Shown here: piece after piece, positions 8,079 to 16,020 of the stretch | How the letters are laid out: every line of letters begins with the position of its first letter | Numbering within the stretch: the first letter of the stretch is position 1 | From: Halostella salina | Lineage (GTDB): Archaea; Halobacteriota; Halobacteria; Halobacteriales; Natronoarchaeaceae | NCBI RefSeq assembly: GCF_003675855.1 | Contig: NZ_RCIH01000008.1 | Location: 62,001-126,000, forward strand | DNA length: 64,000 nucleotides | Reading direction: 5' to 3' | Position numbers and translations under genes: made by a program | Notes under the pieces: generated by a model | What the model saw: only the letters and a program-made list of their open reading frames with translations | The model's database searches: none | Told to the model about the DNA's origin: nothing

Positions 8079-8729
8079 CTACTGCTTCGTCAGTTCTTCA
8101 ACCGTCCGGTCGCGTGCCTGTTCGCTCTCCGCGACCCGCGACGCGAACTCGTCGACGCTGTCTTTGATCTCCTCGCGGGTCGCCTCCGGCGAGAACTCGT
8201 CCGACATCGTGAGCAGTCGGACGAACGCCCGCAGTTCCTCGTCGGTTATCTGGGCGAACTCGTCGTTTTCCAGCTTGTCGACGACTTCGTCGACGTCTAT
8301 CTGGCCGACCGGGTCGACGTTGAACTCGACGTTGACCATCCGGTAGTTCGACCCCGCGAGCGTCTGCTCGGCCTTCCCGACGCCCTCCGACAGCATGTCC
8401 TTGAACGGCGTGTAGTACCCCATCGTCCCGAGGTGGAGGAAGGCGAGCATGTCCGTGATCCCCTGGGTCAGCGCCTCGCGCTCGTCGTCGTCCGGGTCGA
8501 ACACGGTGTTTCGGTCCCGCTCCTCCAGATACTCGAAGATGATGCTGAAATCGAGTATCGCGTTCTGGATCCGGCGGCGGATCCGATTCCGCTTCTGTTT
8601 CTTCGAGTGTTCGGTGTAGTCGGTCTTCCGGCCGAGCAGGAAGTCGCGGTCGGAGGGCGTGAGTATCCCGCGGGGTCGGTCGGAGTCGGCCGCCGTCCGT
8701 AGCTGCTCCGGCACGTCGTTCCCGTCCAT
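8079..8729 (-). CDS. Haloarchaeal conserved protein of unknown function
   Basis: A 216-residue soluble protein starting MDGNDVPEQLRTAAD. It has an acidic N-terminus, then RGILTPSDRDFLLG, followed by a basic, probably nucleic-acid-contacting segment (HSKKQKRNRIRRRIQNAILDF), then helices rich in acidic residues. There are no membrane segments and no enzyme motif. The RGxLTPxDRxFLLG plus basic helix layout recurs in haloarchaeal proteins I have seen but cannot name. The start at 8729 is chosen over one 48 nt upstream because the conserved part begins there. It stands alone on the minus strand, with 188 nt upstream. Confidence 0.75.
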   Translation of the reverse strand: MDGNDVPEQLRTAADSDRPRGILTPSDRDFLLGRKTDYTEHSKKQKRNRIRRRIQNAILDFSIIFEYLEERDRNTVFDPDDDEREALTQGITDMLAFLHLGTMGYYTPFKDMLSEGVGKAEQTLAGSNYRMVNVEFNVDPVGQIDVDEVVDKLENDEFAQITDEELRAFVRLLTMSDEFSPEATREEIKDSVDEFASRVAESEQARDRTVEELTKQ

Positions 8730-8917
8730 ACACGAAAAGCGCGTACCCGATCGGATTAATGGTTGTGATCGGTGCAACGGTGGGACAACCGGTGGCGTTC
8801 AGTCAACCGCTGTCCGGCGAGATAGCGCTCCAGATCGCCCCCCGCGGCGCGGTCTGCCCGGGTCACGGTCTCACTGTCTCGGGCGGCCGACCGTCGCCGT
8901 CGGCCGCCGGTCCACGA

Positions 8918-10216
8918 TTATCGTATCCGGTCGCCGTCCCGGTAGCGCCGCGACAGTTCGACGACGGCGTCGCTCACCAGTTCGACGCCGATGGGGAGGC
9001 TCGCCTCGTCCACGTCGAACGTCGGCGTGTGGTGGTTCGTCGGGTGGTCGGTCCCGACGATGAGATACGACGCCAGGCCGCCGCGCTCACGGACGCGCTC
9101 CATGAGGTACGCCACGTCCTCGCTCGCGCCGAACTCCGCGGACGGCACCACGGTGTCGACGCCTGTAACGTCCGCCGCCACCTCCGAGACTAGCTCCCGG
9201 AGCGCCGGGTCGCTGTCGGCGCGGGGCGACTCGCTGACGACCCGGACGGTCACGTCGCAGTCGTACATCTCTGCCGCACCGTACAGTACCCGCTCCAGTT
9301 CGGTCCGCGTGTACTCCATCAGCGCGGTCGTCTCGCCGCGTATCTCGCCGGTCAGCGTTACCTCCTCGGCGACGACGTTGCTCGCGGTGCCGCCCTCGAC
9401 GTGGCCGAAGTTGACCCGCGTCATTCCGTCCTCGTGGCGCGGGATGGCGTACGCGTTCTGGACCGCCGCCGCCATCGCCTGCATGGCGTTTGCCCCCTCG
9501 TTGGGCGACTTCCCGGCGTGGGCGCTAGCACCCTCGAACGTCGCCGTCAGGTGGGCCATCGCCAGCGGCTTGTCGACGCCGGCGACGACGGTGCCGGTCG
9601 GGTGTTCGAGGCCGACGTGGAGCGCGAACAGGTAGTCCACGTCGTCGACGTGGCCGCTCCGGGCCATCGACTTGCCGCCGCCGGATATCTCCTCGGCCGG
9701 CTGGAACACCACCTTGAACGTCCCCGTGAACCCGCTGTCTTTCACCGTCGCCAGCACGCCGAGACCGATCGCGACGTGGGCGTCGTGGCCGCAGGCGTGC
9801 ATGTGCCCCTCGTGCTCCGACCGGAACCCCTCGTCGGCCGGCCGATGGCCCGGTTCGTCAGCCTCCGTCAGTGAGATGGCGTCCAGATCCACCCGGAGCG
9901 CGACGGTCGGCCCCTCGCCCGCCTCAAGCGTCGCGATCGCGCCGGTGTGACCGCCGGCGGTCCTGTCCAGCAGGTCGGGGTCGACGCCGGCCTGCCGGGC
10001 GCGTTCCAGCCAGGGCTCGACCTCCGCCCGCGTCGGCTCGGCCATCCGCTCCTCGGTGGCGTGGGCCTCACGTCCCACGGCCAGGTCGTCGACGCCGATC
10101 CGCTCTACCTCCTCGACGATACGAGCAGTCGTCTGAAACTCCCGCCACCCCGGTTCGGGCCGCCGGTGGAACTCGCGCCGCAGATCCCGCAACCGGTTTC
10201 GCACGTCGAAGAACAT
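8918..10216 (-). CDS. M20 peptidase-family amidohydrolase, AbgA-like
   Basis: A 432-residue M20D metallo-amidohydrolase. The N-terminal RREFHRRPEPGWREFQTTARI and the insert holding GREAHATEERM before the metal site match the p-aminobenzoyl-glutamate hydrolase AbgA more than the simpler N-acyl amino-acid amidohydrolases. Metal-site motifs are present: HACGHDAHVAIGLG, QPAEE, the dimerisation-domain GASAHAGKSPNEG, and the last His in TNHHTPTFDVDE. It should cleave an N-acyl amino acid or a folate breakdown product in the cytosol. A minus-strand TATA-like element (GGTTATAGTT, about 10243-10252) lies about 30 nt upstream. It follows the nar operon on the same strand but has its own promoter. Confidence 0.85.
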   Translation of the reverse strand: MFFDVRNRLRDLRREFHRRPEPGWREFQTTARIVEEVERIGVDDLAVGREAHATEERMAEPTRAEVEPWLERARQAGVDPDLLDRTAGGHTGAIATLEAGEGPTVALRVDLDAISLTEADEPGHRPADEGFRSEHEGHMHACGHDAHVAIGLGVLATVKDSGFTGTFKVVFQPAEEISGGGKSMARSGHVDDVDYLFALHVGLEHPTGTVVAGVDKPLAMAHLTATFEGASAHAGKSPNEGANAMQAMAAAVQNAYAIPRHEDGMTRVNFGHVEGGTASNVVAEEVTLTGEIRGETTALMEYTRTELERVLYGAAEMYDCDVTVRVVSESPRADSDPALRELVSEVAADVTGVDTVVPSAEFGASEDVAYLMERVRERGGLASYLIVGTDHPTNHHTPTFDVDEASLPIGVELVSDAVVELSRRYRDGDRIR

Positions 10217-10353
10217 CTTCGACGGTGGTTTCGCCCGGAGCTACTTAACTATAACCAGCTACTGTGTAGTCTGTTGTCGGTTAAAGTTGAGACATCGCCG
10301 GGAAGTGGTGGCGTCCGAACCGGCCGCGACGGCGCTCCCGGCGGACGACGCCG

Positions 10354-11655
10354 TCACGGACGCGTGGTCCGCAGCAGCCACGTCCGCGGGTTTGGCTGTT
10401 TGACCTCGACCGGGCCGAGTTCGGCGTCGGTCAACTCGCCGAGGTAGTTCCGAACCGGCGTCGGGTCCCGGTCGCTGACCAGGTGGAACGTCTCCCCGGC
10501 CGGCGTGTCGGTCCAGCCCGCCTCCACCCGGTCGTAGCGCTCCTCGGACGGGAGGCCGCGGATGTCGACGGCGTCCTCGGGCACGTCGACCGACCAGATC
10601 GCCTCGTACCGGTCGTCGACCGCGCGGCCGAGCTGTCGGACGTGGTCGGGCAGGTCCCCGGGCGATGGTGACGCCTGCATCTCATCGGTGAACGGGATCT
10701 CGGCCAGCACGGGCGCGTCCAGCGCGTCGATCGGGTCCGCCCCGTCGAACAGGTCGTGGACGTGGCCACAGTCCTCACAGACGAACTCCCCCATGTTCGA
10801 GACGACCCCGAGAACGGGCACGTCGTTCTCCGCGAACAGCTGCATCGACCGGTGGGTGTCCGACACGGCGGCGTGGAACGGCGTGGTGACGAACACGACG
10901 CCGTCGACCGGCGCGTCCTGCAGCGTCGTCAGGGCGATGTCGCCCGTCCCCGGGGGCAGGTCGAGGACGACCGTGTCGGGGTCGTCCCACGCCGTCTCCT
11001 CGTACAGCTCCTGAAGCGCGTCGTGGGCCATCGCACCGCGCCACGCCAGCGGCGCGCTGGAGGAGAGCAGGCCGACGCTCATCAGTTCGATCCCGTGGGT
11101 CTCGACCGGGATCGGGTTGTCGTCCTCGTCGGAGTGGACCGGCCCGCTGACCGACAGCAGGTCGGGGACGTTCGGGCCGTGGATGTCCGCGTCGAAGATC
11201 CCGACTGACTCGCCGTCCGCGGCGAGCGCACAGGCGAGCCACGTGGCGACCGTGGATTTGCCGACGCCGCCCTTCGCGCTCGCGACGGCGATCACGCGGT
11301 CGGCAGCACCCAGCCCGAGCTCCCGCCCCTCGACCTCGGGCGTCGAGTGGACCTGCTCGACGTACGCTCGCTCGACGCCGTCGACGGCCGAGACGGCGCG
11401 CATCATCGTCGCCGTCACCGCCTCCGCGTCCCCCGGCGGGAAGTCGCTCAGGTCGGCCTCGACGGTGACGCGCCCGCCGTCGACGAGGATGTCCTCGATC
11501 AGCCCCGCCTCGAACACCGTGACGCCCGCCTCGGGGTCCTCGACCTGCCGGAGCGCCGCCTCCACGTCGTCGGCGTCGACCTCCGGTTTCTCGGTATCGT
11601 TGCCTTGTGCTCGCTCGTCGTCCGCGCGTCCGTCCGTCGGTTGGTTCTCAGTCAT
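10354..11655 (-). CDS. Mrp/ApbC-type ATPase with N-terminal DUF59 and C-terminal DUF2249-like domains
   Basis: A 433-residue, three-part protein and the last gene of the nar operon. Residues ~25-105 are a MIP18/DUF59 domain (VEAALRQVEDPEAGVTVFEAGLIEDI). Residues ~115-350 are an Mrp P-loop ATPase with the deviant Walker A AKGGVGKST, FDADIHGPNVP, LPPGTGD, and a CEDCGHVH metal pair. Residues ~355-433 resemble DUF2249 (DIRGLPSEERYDRV ... FHLVSDRDPTPVRNYL), a TusA-like domain often found near denitrification genes. Mrp/NBP35 proteins carry and insert Fe-S clusters. Its place at the end of the nar operon suggests cofactor insertion into NarGH or the Rieske protein. The ATG at 11655 overlaps the previous stop (ATGA). 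Confidence 0.88.
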   Translation of the reverse strand: MTENQPTDGRADDERAQGNDTEKPEVDADDVEAALRQVEDPEAGVTVFEAGLIEDILVDGGRVTVEADLSDFPPGDAEAVTATMMRAVSAVDGVERAYVEQVHSTPEVEGRELGLGAADRVIAVASAKGGVGKSTVATWLACALAADGESVGIFDADIHGPNVPDLLSVSGPVHSDEDDNPIPVETHGIELMSVGLLSSSAPLAWRGAMAHDALQELYEETAWDDPDTVVLDLPPGTGDIALTTLQDAPVDGVVFVTTPFHAAVSDTHRSMQLFAENDVPVLGVVSNMGEFVCEDCGHVHDLFDGADPIDALDAPVLAEIPFTDEMQASPSPGDLPDHVRQLGRAVDDRYEAIWSVDVPEDAVDIRGLPSEERYDRVEAGWTDTPAGETFHLVSDRDPTPVRNYLGELTDAELGPVEVKQPNPRTWLLRTTRP

Positions 11656-12488
11656 AGGTCCGGTCGTCGGTTGAGTCTGCTCTCGCCCGGCTTGTCGGCG
11701 CTGTCGTTCTCGGTGCCGCCGGTGAACTGCCGTCGGAACTTCCCGGGGTCGGCGTCCAGCGACCGCGCGGCGGTGCTGCGAACCACCTTCGGCTCGCTCT
11801 CGTCGTCCGCGAGTTCGCGGAGCCGTTCGTCGGCCCGCTCGTCGTCGACCCCCGCGAGCAGGTGGGCGGCCCACTCCCGGAGGCGCTCGCTGTCGGCCCG
11901 GGACTGTTCGAGGAGGACCGGCAGCAGGTCCTCGCCGCGGTGTTTGAACAGCGATACCGCGGCGTTCCGGCGAACGGCGTGGTGGTCGTCCTCCAGCGCC
12001 CGCTCGATACGCGACTCGTACCCGCGCCGGTCGATCCGGTCCAGCGCGACGACGGCCTCGGATCGAACCCACGGGTCGTCGTCGTCGAGCGCCGAGACGA
12101 CCGCCTCGCCGGCCCGTTCGCCGCCGAGTTCGCCGAGCGCCTCCGCGGCGAACTGCCGGACGTCAGCGTCGTCGTCGGCGAGCCCGAACTCGATCAGCGC
12201 CTCGACGGCCGCTTCGGACCGGGGCCCCTCGGCGAGCGCGAGCGCGGCCCGCCGCTGCTCGACTGCGTCGCCGTCCCGGAGGTCGACGACGGTCTCGGCG
12301 ACCGAGGCGTCCGCGACGGGTGTGGTGTCAGTCGCCTGTAACTCCCGCTGGGTCGCCTCGCCGATCGTCACGTCGCGGCTCACCTCGATGTCCTCGAGTC
12401 CGTCCGGGTCCTCGTCGAACCCCGGGCTCTCCTCGGGGTGGACCCGCGGGTCCGTCGGCCCGTCGGTCGCTTCCTCCTCGTCCCTCAT
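11652..12488 (-). CDS. HEAT-repeat protein of the nar operon
   Basis: A 278-residue acidic protein. After a disordered Asp/Glu-rich N-terminus (~60 residues) come five or more HEAT/PBS-type repeats of about 30 residues, each with the A-A-x-A-L-G or VR-x-x-A-A/V-x-x-L pattern (for example DVRQFAAEALGELG, WVRSEAVVALDRI, AVRRNAAVSLFKHR, LREWAAHLLAGV, VVRSTAARSLDAD). Such repeats form protein-binding solenoids; bacterial relatives bind chromophores or act as lyase chaperones. Here it overlaps both neighbours by 4 bp (ATGA), so it is probably an assembly factor or scaffold for the nitrate reductase complex. No catalytic residues can be named. Confidence 0.85.
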   Translation of the reverse strand: MRDEEEATDGPTDPRVHPEESPGFDEDPDGLEDIEVSRDVTIGEATQRELQATDTTPVADASVAETVVDLRDGDAVEQRRAALALAEGPRSEAAVEALIEFGLADDDADVRQFAAEALGELGGERAGEAVVSALDDDDPWVRSEAVVALDRIDRRGYESRIERALEDDHHAVRRNAAVSLFKHRGEDLLPVLLEQSRADSERLREWAAHLLAGVDDERADERLRELADDESEPKVVRSTAARSLDADPGKFRRQFTGGTENDSADKPGESRLNRRPDL

Positions 12489-13441
12489 GGGACCACCGTC
12501 CGTTCGGTTCCGTCGGTTCCCTTGCCCGTCCCGGCTAGCAGCACCAGCGCGGCTCCAAGCAGCAGCGCCATCGCGCCCGGCAGCGTCACCGGCGCGCCTG
12601 CAAACAGCAGGAGGCCGGCACCGACGGCCAGCCGCCATTCACCCCGGCGCAGGCCGGCGACGGCCGCCGCGACGCCGCCGCCGCCGGCGACGGCGACGAG
12701 GACGTGGGGGACGCCGGTGATGGCGAAGCCGACCAGCAACGCACTTCCGACGACGAACGGGCTCGCGATGCTCGCCACGACGAACGCCACGACGGCCGCC
12801 AGCCCCGCGCCGACCGCGACGGCGTCCCCCGCTGATCGAGCGCCGACCGCCGCGACCGATGCGACCGCGAGCAGTTCCCCCGCGCTCCGCAGACTCCCGT
12901 CGACGACGCCGGTGGCGCTGGACAGCGACACGGCGACGGCGAGTGCGACCCCTGCGGCGACGAGCCGCTGGCTGACGACGTGGGAGGACCACGACGTGGC
13001 TGTGCCCGCCGCGCCGGCGAGGGCGACCCCGCCGCCCGCCGTGACGGCGACCACTGCGGGAAGCGTCACTACCGGCGCGACAACGCCGAGACAGCCGAAC
13101 ACGGCGGCGAACAGGAGGCCGACCCTGACGCGTGCCGACGGGATAGTCACCGCGACGGCAGCGAGCGCGGCGGTCACGGACAGCAGCGCGGCGGCGGCCG
13201 TGGCGGTCCGAACCGCAGGTGCGACGACAACCGGGTCGAACGGGAGGTTGGCGAGGATCCGGACGGCGACGCCGACGATCACCGCGGCAAGGGCGACGGT
13301 GCTCGCGACGAACACGGCCGATACCTCGTCTCCGGCGAGCGTGTCGGCGAGGCGGCCCCTGACACCGGGCACCCCGGTCGCGTCGGTGCCCCGGTCCGAC
13401 GCGTCGGCCGCCGGCTCCCCGTTCGCCGCCTCGTTACTCAT
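12485..13441 (-). CDS. Polytopic membrane protein of the nar operon (unknown function)
   Basis: About 318 residues. After a ~35-residue acidic cytoplasmic start the protein is almost wholly hydrophobic, with roughly ten short Ala/Val/Gly-rich membrane segments and few charged residues between them. No transporter signature or haem-binding His pairs are visible. It overlaps narJ by 8 bp at one end and the HEAT-repeat gene by 4 bp at the other, so it is co-translated with nitrate reductase assembly genes. The matching position in other haloarchaeal nar operons holds uncharacterised open frames. A start two codons upstream (13447) is equally possible. Confidence 0.75.
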   Translation of the reverse strand: MSNEAANGEPAADASDRGTDATGVPGVRGRLADTLAGDEVSAVFVASTVALAAVIVGVAVRILANLPFDPVVVAPAVRTATAAAALLSVTAALAAVAVTIPSARVRVGLLFAAVFGCLGVVAPVVTLPAVVAVTAGGGVALAGAAGTATSWSSHVVSQRLVAAGVALAVAVSLSSATGVVDGSLRSAGELLAVASVAAVGARSAGDAVAVGAGLAAVVAFVVASIASPFVVGSALLVGFAITGVPHVLVAVAGGGGVAAAVAGLRRGEWRLAVGAGLLLFAGAPVTLPGAMALLLGAALVLLAGTGKGTDGTERTVVP

Positions 13442-14150
13442 CGGCATCACCGTCCGTTCGGGCCGCCAGGTCCGACACGTCGGCCTCGCTGAACCGGTCC
13501 AGAAACGCTGCGAGCCGACCGTACAGGCCGGTTCCGGGCTCGGCGGCGACCGCGTCAGCGAGGCCGTCGGCGAGGACCCGGAGGTGCCGGTCGTGGAAGT
13601 CCAGCCGGGCGGCCGCAACGTCCGGGTCCACGGCCGCCTCGCGCCGGCAGAGGTAGCCCATGAACTCGAGCTGGAGTCGGAGGTGGTCGTGGTTCCGTCG
13701 CGTCTCCTGGTCGACCTGCACGCCGAAGTACTCGTAGACACGCGCCAGGTCGAGGTTCACGTCGTTCCAGGACACTTCCGGCCGGTAGTCCGACTCGTAC
13801 AGCGACACCGGCGGACCGGTGTTGTCGACGGTGCCGTCAGTCCGGTCGACGACCTCGGAGTACCCCACGACGAACAGGTCGTTGTACCGCGCCGCCAGTG
13901 TCTCCCGGTCCTCGTCGACGGTCGCGTCCGGCGGCTCGACGTCGAGCCCCGTCCGTTCGACCAGCGCGGCGAACCGGTCGGTGACCCGCCCGTCGGCGAG
14001 CGCCCGGTAGCCGTCCTCGCTGGGCTGGTCGAAGGCCGTCGCGAGCAGTTCGTACACGCCGGCACGCGCCGCCGGGTCGGTCCGCACGTCTTCGGGGAAC
14101 CGGTCGACCGCGGCGTCCGTCGGCGGAGTGTCGTCGGCTGCCACGGTCAC
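13434..14150 (-). CDS. narJ: NarJ/TorD-family molybdoenzyme chaperone
   Basis: A 238-residue all-helical acidic protein of the TorD/NarJ family. Key segments: [19 protein letters not shown] at the N-terminus, [12 protein letters not shown], then [12 protein letters not shown] (the conserved P-x-S-x-Y-E-S motif of the family) and a helical C-terminal half. NarJ binds the apo catalytic subunit, helps molybdenum-cofactor insertion, and holds back Tat export until folding is complete. The start is a GTG that overlaps the TGA of the previous gene. It lies directly downstream of the structural genes. Confidence 0.88.
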   Translation of the reverse strand: MTVAADDTPPTDAAVDRFPEDVRTDPAARAGVYELLATAFDQPSEDGYRALADGRVTDRFAALVERTGLDVEPPDATVDEDRETLAARYNDLFVVGYSEVVDRTDGTVDNTGPPVSLYESDYRPEVSWNDVNLDLARVYEYFGVQVDQETRRNHDHLRLQLEFMGYLCRREAAVDPDVAAARLDFHDRHLRVLADGLADAVAAEPGTGLYGRLAAFLDRFSEADVSDLAARTDGDADE

Positions 14151-14965
14151 TCACCCCGCGTCCGCCGGACGCCCTCGACCGTTACCAGCGCCGACACGAC
14201 GATGGCGAGTCCGGCGACGACCCACAGGATCGTCTCGTACGGCGGTCCCGCCGGTCCCGGGCCGAGCGCGAGGTAGTACCACTCGCTCACGGCCTTCTGT
14301 CCCGAGCGCTCGGCGTTCGACCCGTTCCAGACGGCGACGCCGATGTCCATGTCCTCGTCGGTCGGGACCGCCGTCCGGTTCCCGCTCGCGTCCAGCGGCC
14401 GGGAGAGCACCACGTACCACCGGCCGTCGTCGTACGCGGCGTCGGTGGCCACCCTGGTCCGGTTGAACCCGGTCGTGGTGCCCGGACCGCCGGCGAGCAG
14501 TTCCTCCGAACTCCCGTCGGCGGACCAGTACCAGACGTTGACCATGTTGTCCGTCCCGCCCATGGCGATGGGTGGCCGCTCGTCCGCGTCCGCCGGAAGC
14601 TGGACGGCGACGGCGTCGGCGAACTCACGCACGTCGCCGGTCCCCGAGTCGTTGGTGGCGTCTTCCCAGGATACCCGGAGGAACAGGCGCTCCTCGGTCC
14701 GGGCGGCCCCGACCCGCACCTGCTCGACGGTCACGTTGTCGGCGGCCGGCACGGCCGCCCCGGCGCTCGACAGCGACACCGACGCGGCGGACACCTCGTT
14801 CCACTCGGACCCGCTGGCGTTCGAGAGGTCGTCGCCGGCCGCCGCCTCGTGGACCGGAATCTCGTACGCCGGCCGGGCGTCGACGAGCGTCGGCCCGACG
14901 GCGGCGGTCGCTAGCAACACGGCGGCGAGGACCCCGGCGATCAGGAGGTCACGGCGGTCGGTCAC
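14147..14965 (-). CDS. Membrane-anchored haem-binding subunit, ethylbenzene dehydrogenase gamma-like
   Basis: A 272-residue protein with an N-terminal membrane segment or signal ([21 protein letters not shown]), an extracellular beta-rich domain, and a C-terminal anchor ([22 protein letters not shown]). The middle follows the EbdC/DUF-type pattern: [13 protein letters not shown], then [37 protein letters not shown]. In EbdC this domain binds haem b through Met and Lys ligands and takes electrons to or from the Fe-S subunit. Its position right after narH fits a third subunit of an outward-facing NarGH, in place of NarI. It starts at a GTG overlapping the narH stop. Confidence 0.85.
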   Translation of the reverse strand: MTDRRDLLIAGVLAAVLLATAAVGPTLVDARPAYEIPVHEAAAGDDLSNASGSEWNEVSAASVSLSSAGAAVPAADNVTVEQVRVGAARTEERLFLRVSWEDATNDSGTGDVREFADAVAVQLPADADERPPIAMGGTDNMVNVWYWSADGSSEELLAGGPGTTTGFNRTRVATDAAYDDGRWYVVLSRPLDASGNRTAVPTDEDMDIGVAVWNGSNAERSGQKAVSEWYYLALGPGPAGPPYETILWVVAGLAIVVSALVTVEGVRRTRGE

Positions 14966-16020
14966 TCGTCGAACACCTCCAGCCGGTACTGGTCGGCCGT
15001 GTCCGTCGTCGTGAGCAGGTCCATCAGCTCGCTCTCCTCGCCCCGGTTGACGCGGTCGCGCTCCCGGCTGATCGTGTTCAGCGCGTCGTTGACGGCCGGG
15101 CCGAACAGCTCCTCGAGGTAGGACCGGGGGATGCGCTCGGCGTCCAGCGACTCGCCGGACTCGGAGTGCTGGGGCGGCGCGAACGGCGGGATGTAGTAGA
15201 CGTTCGGCTCGGTCCGGTACTCGGGGTGGAGCCGGACCGCCACCTCGTACTCGTTGACCAGCTTGTGGATCGGTCCCTCCTCGTCGTCGAGGTAGCCGAC
15301 CATCCGGAGCTGTGGCGGGCAGTCCTCGGCACACGAGGGAGCCATCACCTCGCCCTCCGGTCCTTCGCCCTCGATCCGCGGGTAGCAGAAGATGCATTTC
15401 TCGGAGGTCTTCTTCATCGCGTTGTAGTACACCTTCTTGTACGGACAGCCCTCGACGCAGTACCGGTAGCCGCGACAGCGGTCCTGGTCGACCAGGACGA
15501 TGCCGTCCTCCTCGCGCTTGTACAGCGCCGACCGCGGACAGGCCTCGACGCAGGAGGGGTGCGTGCAGTGGTTGCAGATCCGCGGGAGGTAGAAGTAGTA
15601 GGAGTTGGGGTACTCGCCGGCCCCCTCGTCCTCGTCGTAGTTGGGCGTCCACTCGGCCGCGTCGTCCATCGGCCGCAGCGGCTCGTCGCTGCCCTCGTAC
15701 ATGATCTCCTCGTGGTTGAAGTCCCACGGCGCGCCGTAGTCCTCCTGCTCCGGCAGGTCGCCCGGCGTGCGCTCCTCGCCCGACTCGTTCCAGCCGCCGC
15801 CCATCTCCTCCCAGTCGCGGGGGTAGCCCGCGCCGGGCTTGGTCTCGACGTTGTTCCAGTACATGTACTCCCGGCCGCCGCCGTCGGTCCAGTTCGTCTT
15901 GCAGGCGATGGTGCAGGTCTGACAGCCGATGCACTTGTTCAGGTCCATCACCATCGCGACCTGATGGTCGATCCCCTCCGCGAGGTCGACCCCGTCACCC
16001 TCGTCGGACTGGGAGCTCAT
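14962..16020 (-). CDS. narH: Respiratory nitrate reductase beta subunit, four-cluster ferredoxin-like
   Basis: A 352-residue iron-sulfur protein with four Cys groups: C30-C33-C36-C40, C149-C152-C157-C161, C182-x5-C188-x3-C192, and C209-C212-C230-C234. In the third group the usual second Cys is replaced by Tyr185 ([12 protein letters not shown]), where E. coli NarH has Trp. This predicts one [3Fe-4S] plus three [4Fe-4S] clusters. It passes electrons from the membrane subunits to NarG. It has no signal peptide of its own, so it should be exported with the Tat signal of NarG. Its ATG overlaps the narG stop by 4 bp. Confidence 0.95.
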   Translation of the reverse strand: MSSQSDEGDGVDLAEGIDHQVAMVMDLNKCIGCQTCTIACKTNWTDGGGREYMYWNNVETKPGAGYPRDWEEMGGGWNESGEERTPGDLPEQEDYGAPWDFNHEEIMYEGSDEPLRPMDDAAEWTPNYDEDEGAGEYPNSYYFYLPRICNHCTHPSCVEACPRSALYKREEDGIVLVDQDRCRGYRYCVEGCPYKKVYYNAMKKTSEKCIFCYPRIEGEGPEGEVMAPSCAEDCPPQLRMVGYLDDEEGPIHKLVNEYEVAVRLHPEYRTEPNVYYIPPFAPPQHSESGESLDAERIPRSYLEELFGPAVNDALNTISRERDRVNRGEESELMDLLTTTDTADQYRLEVFDE

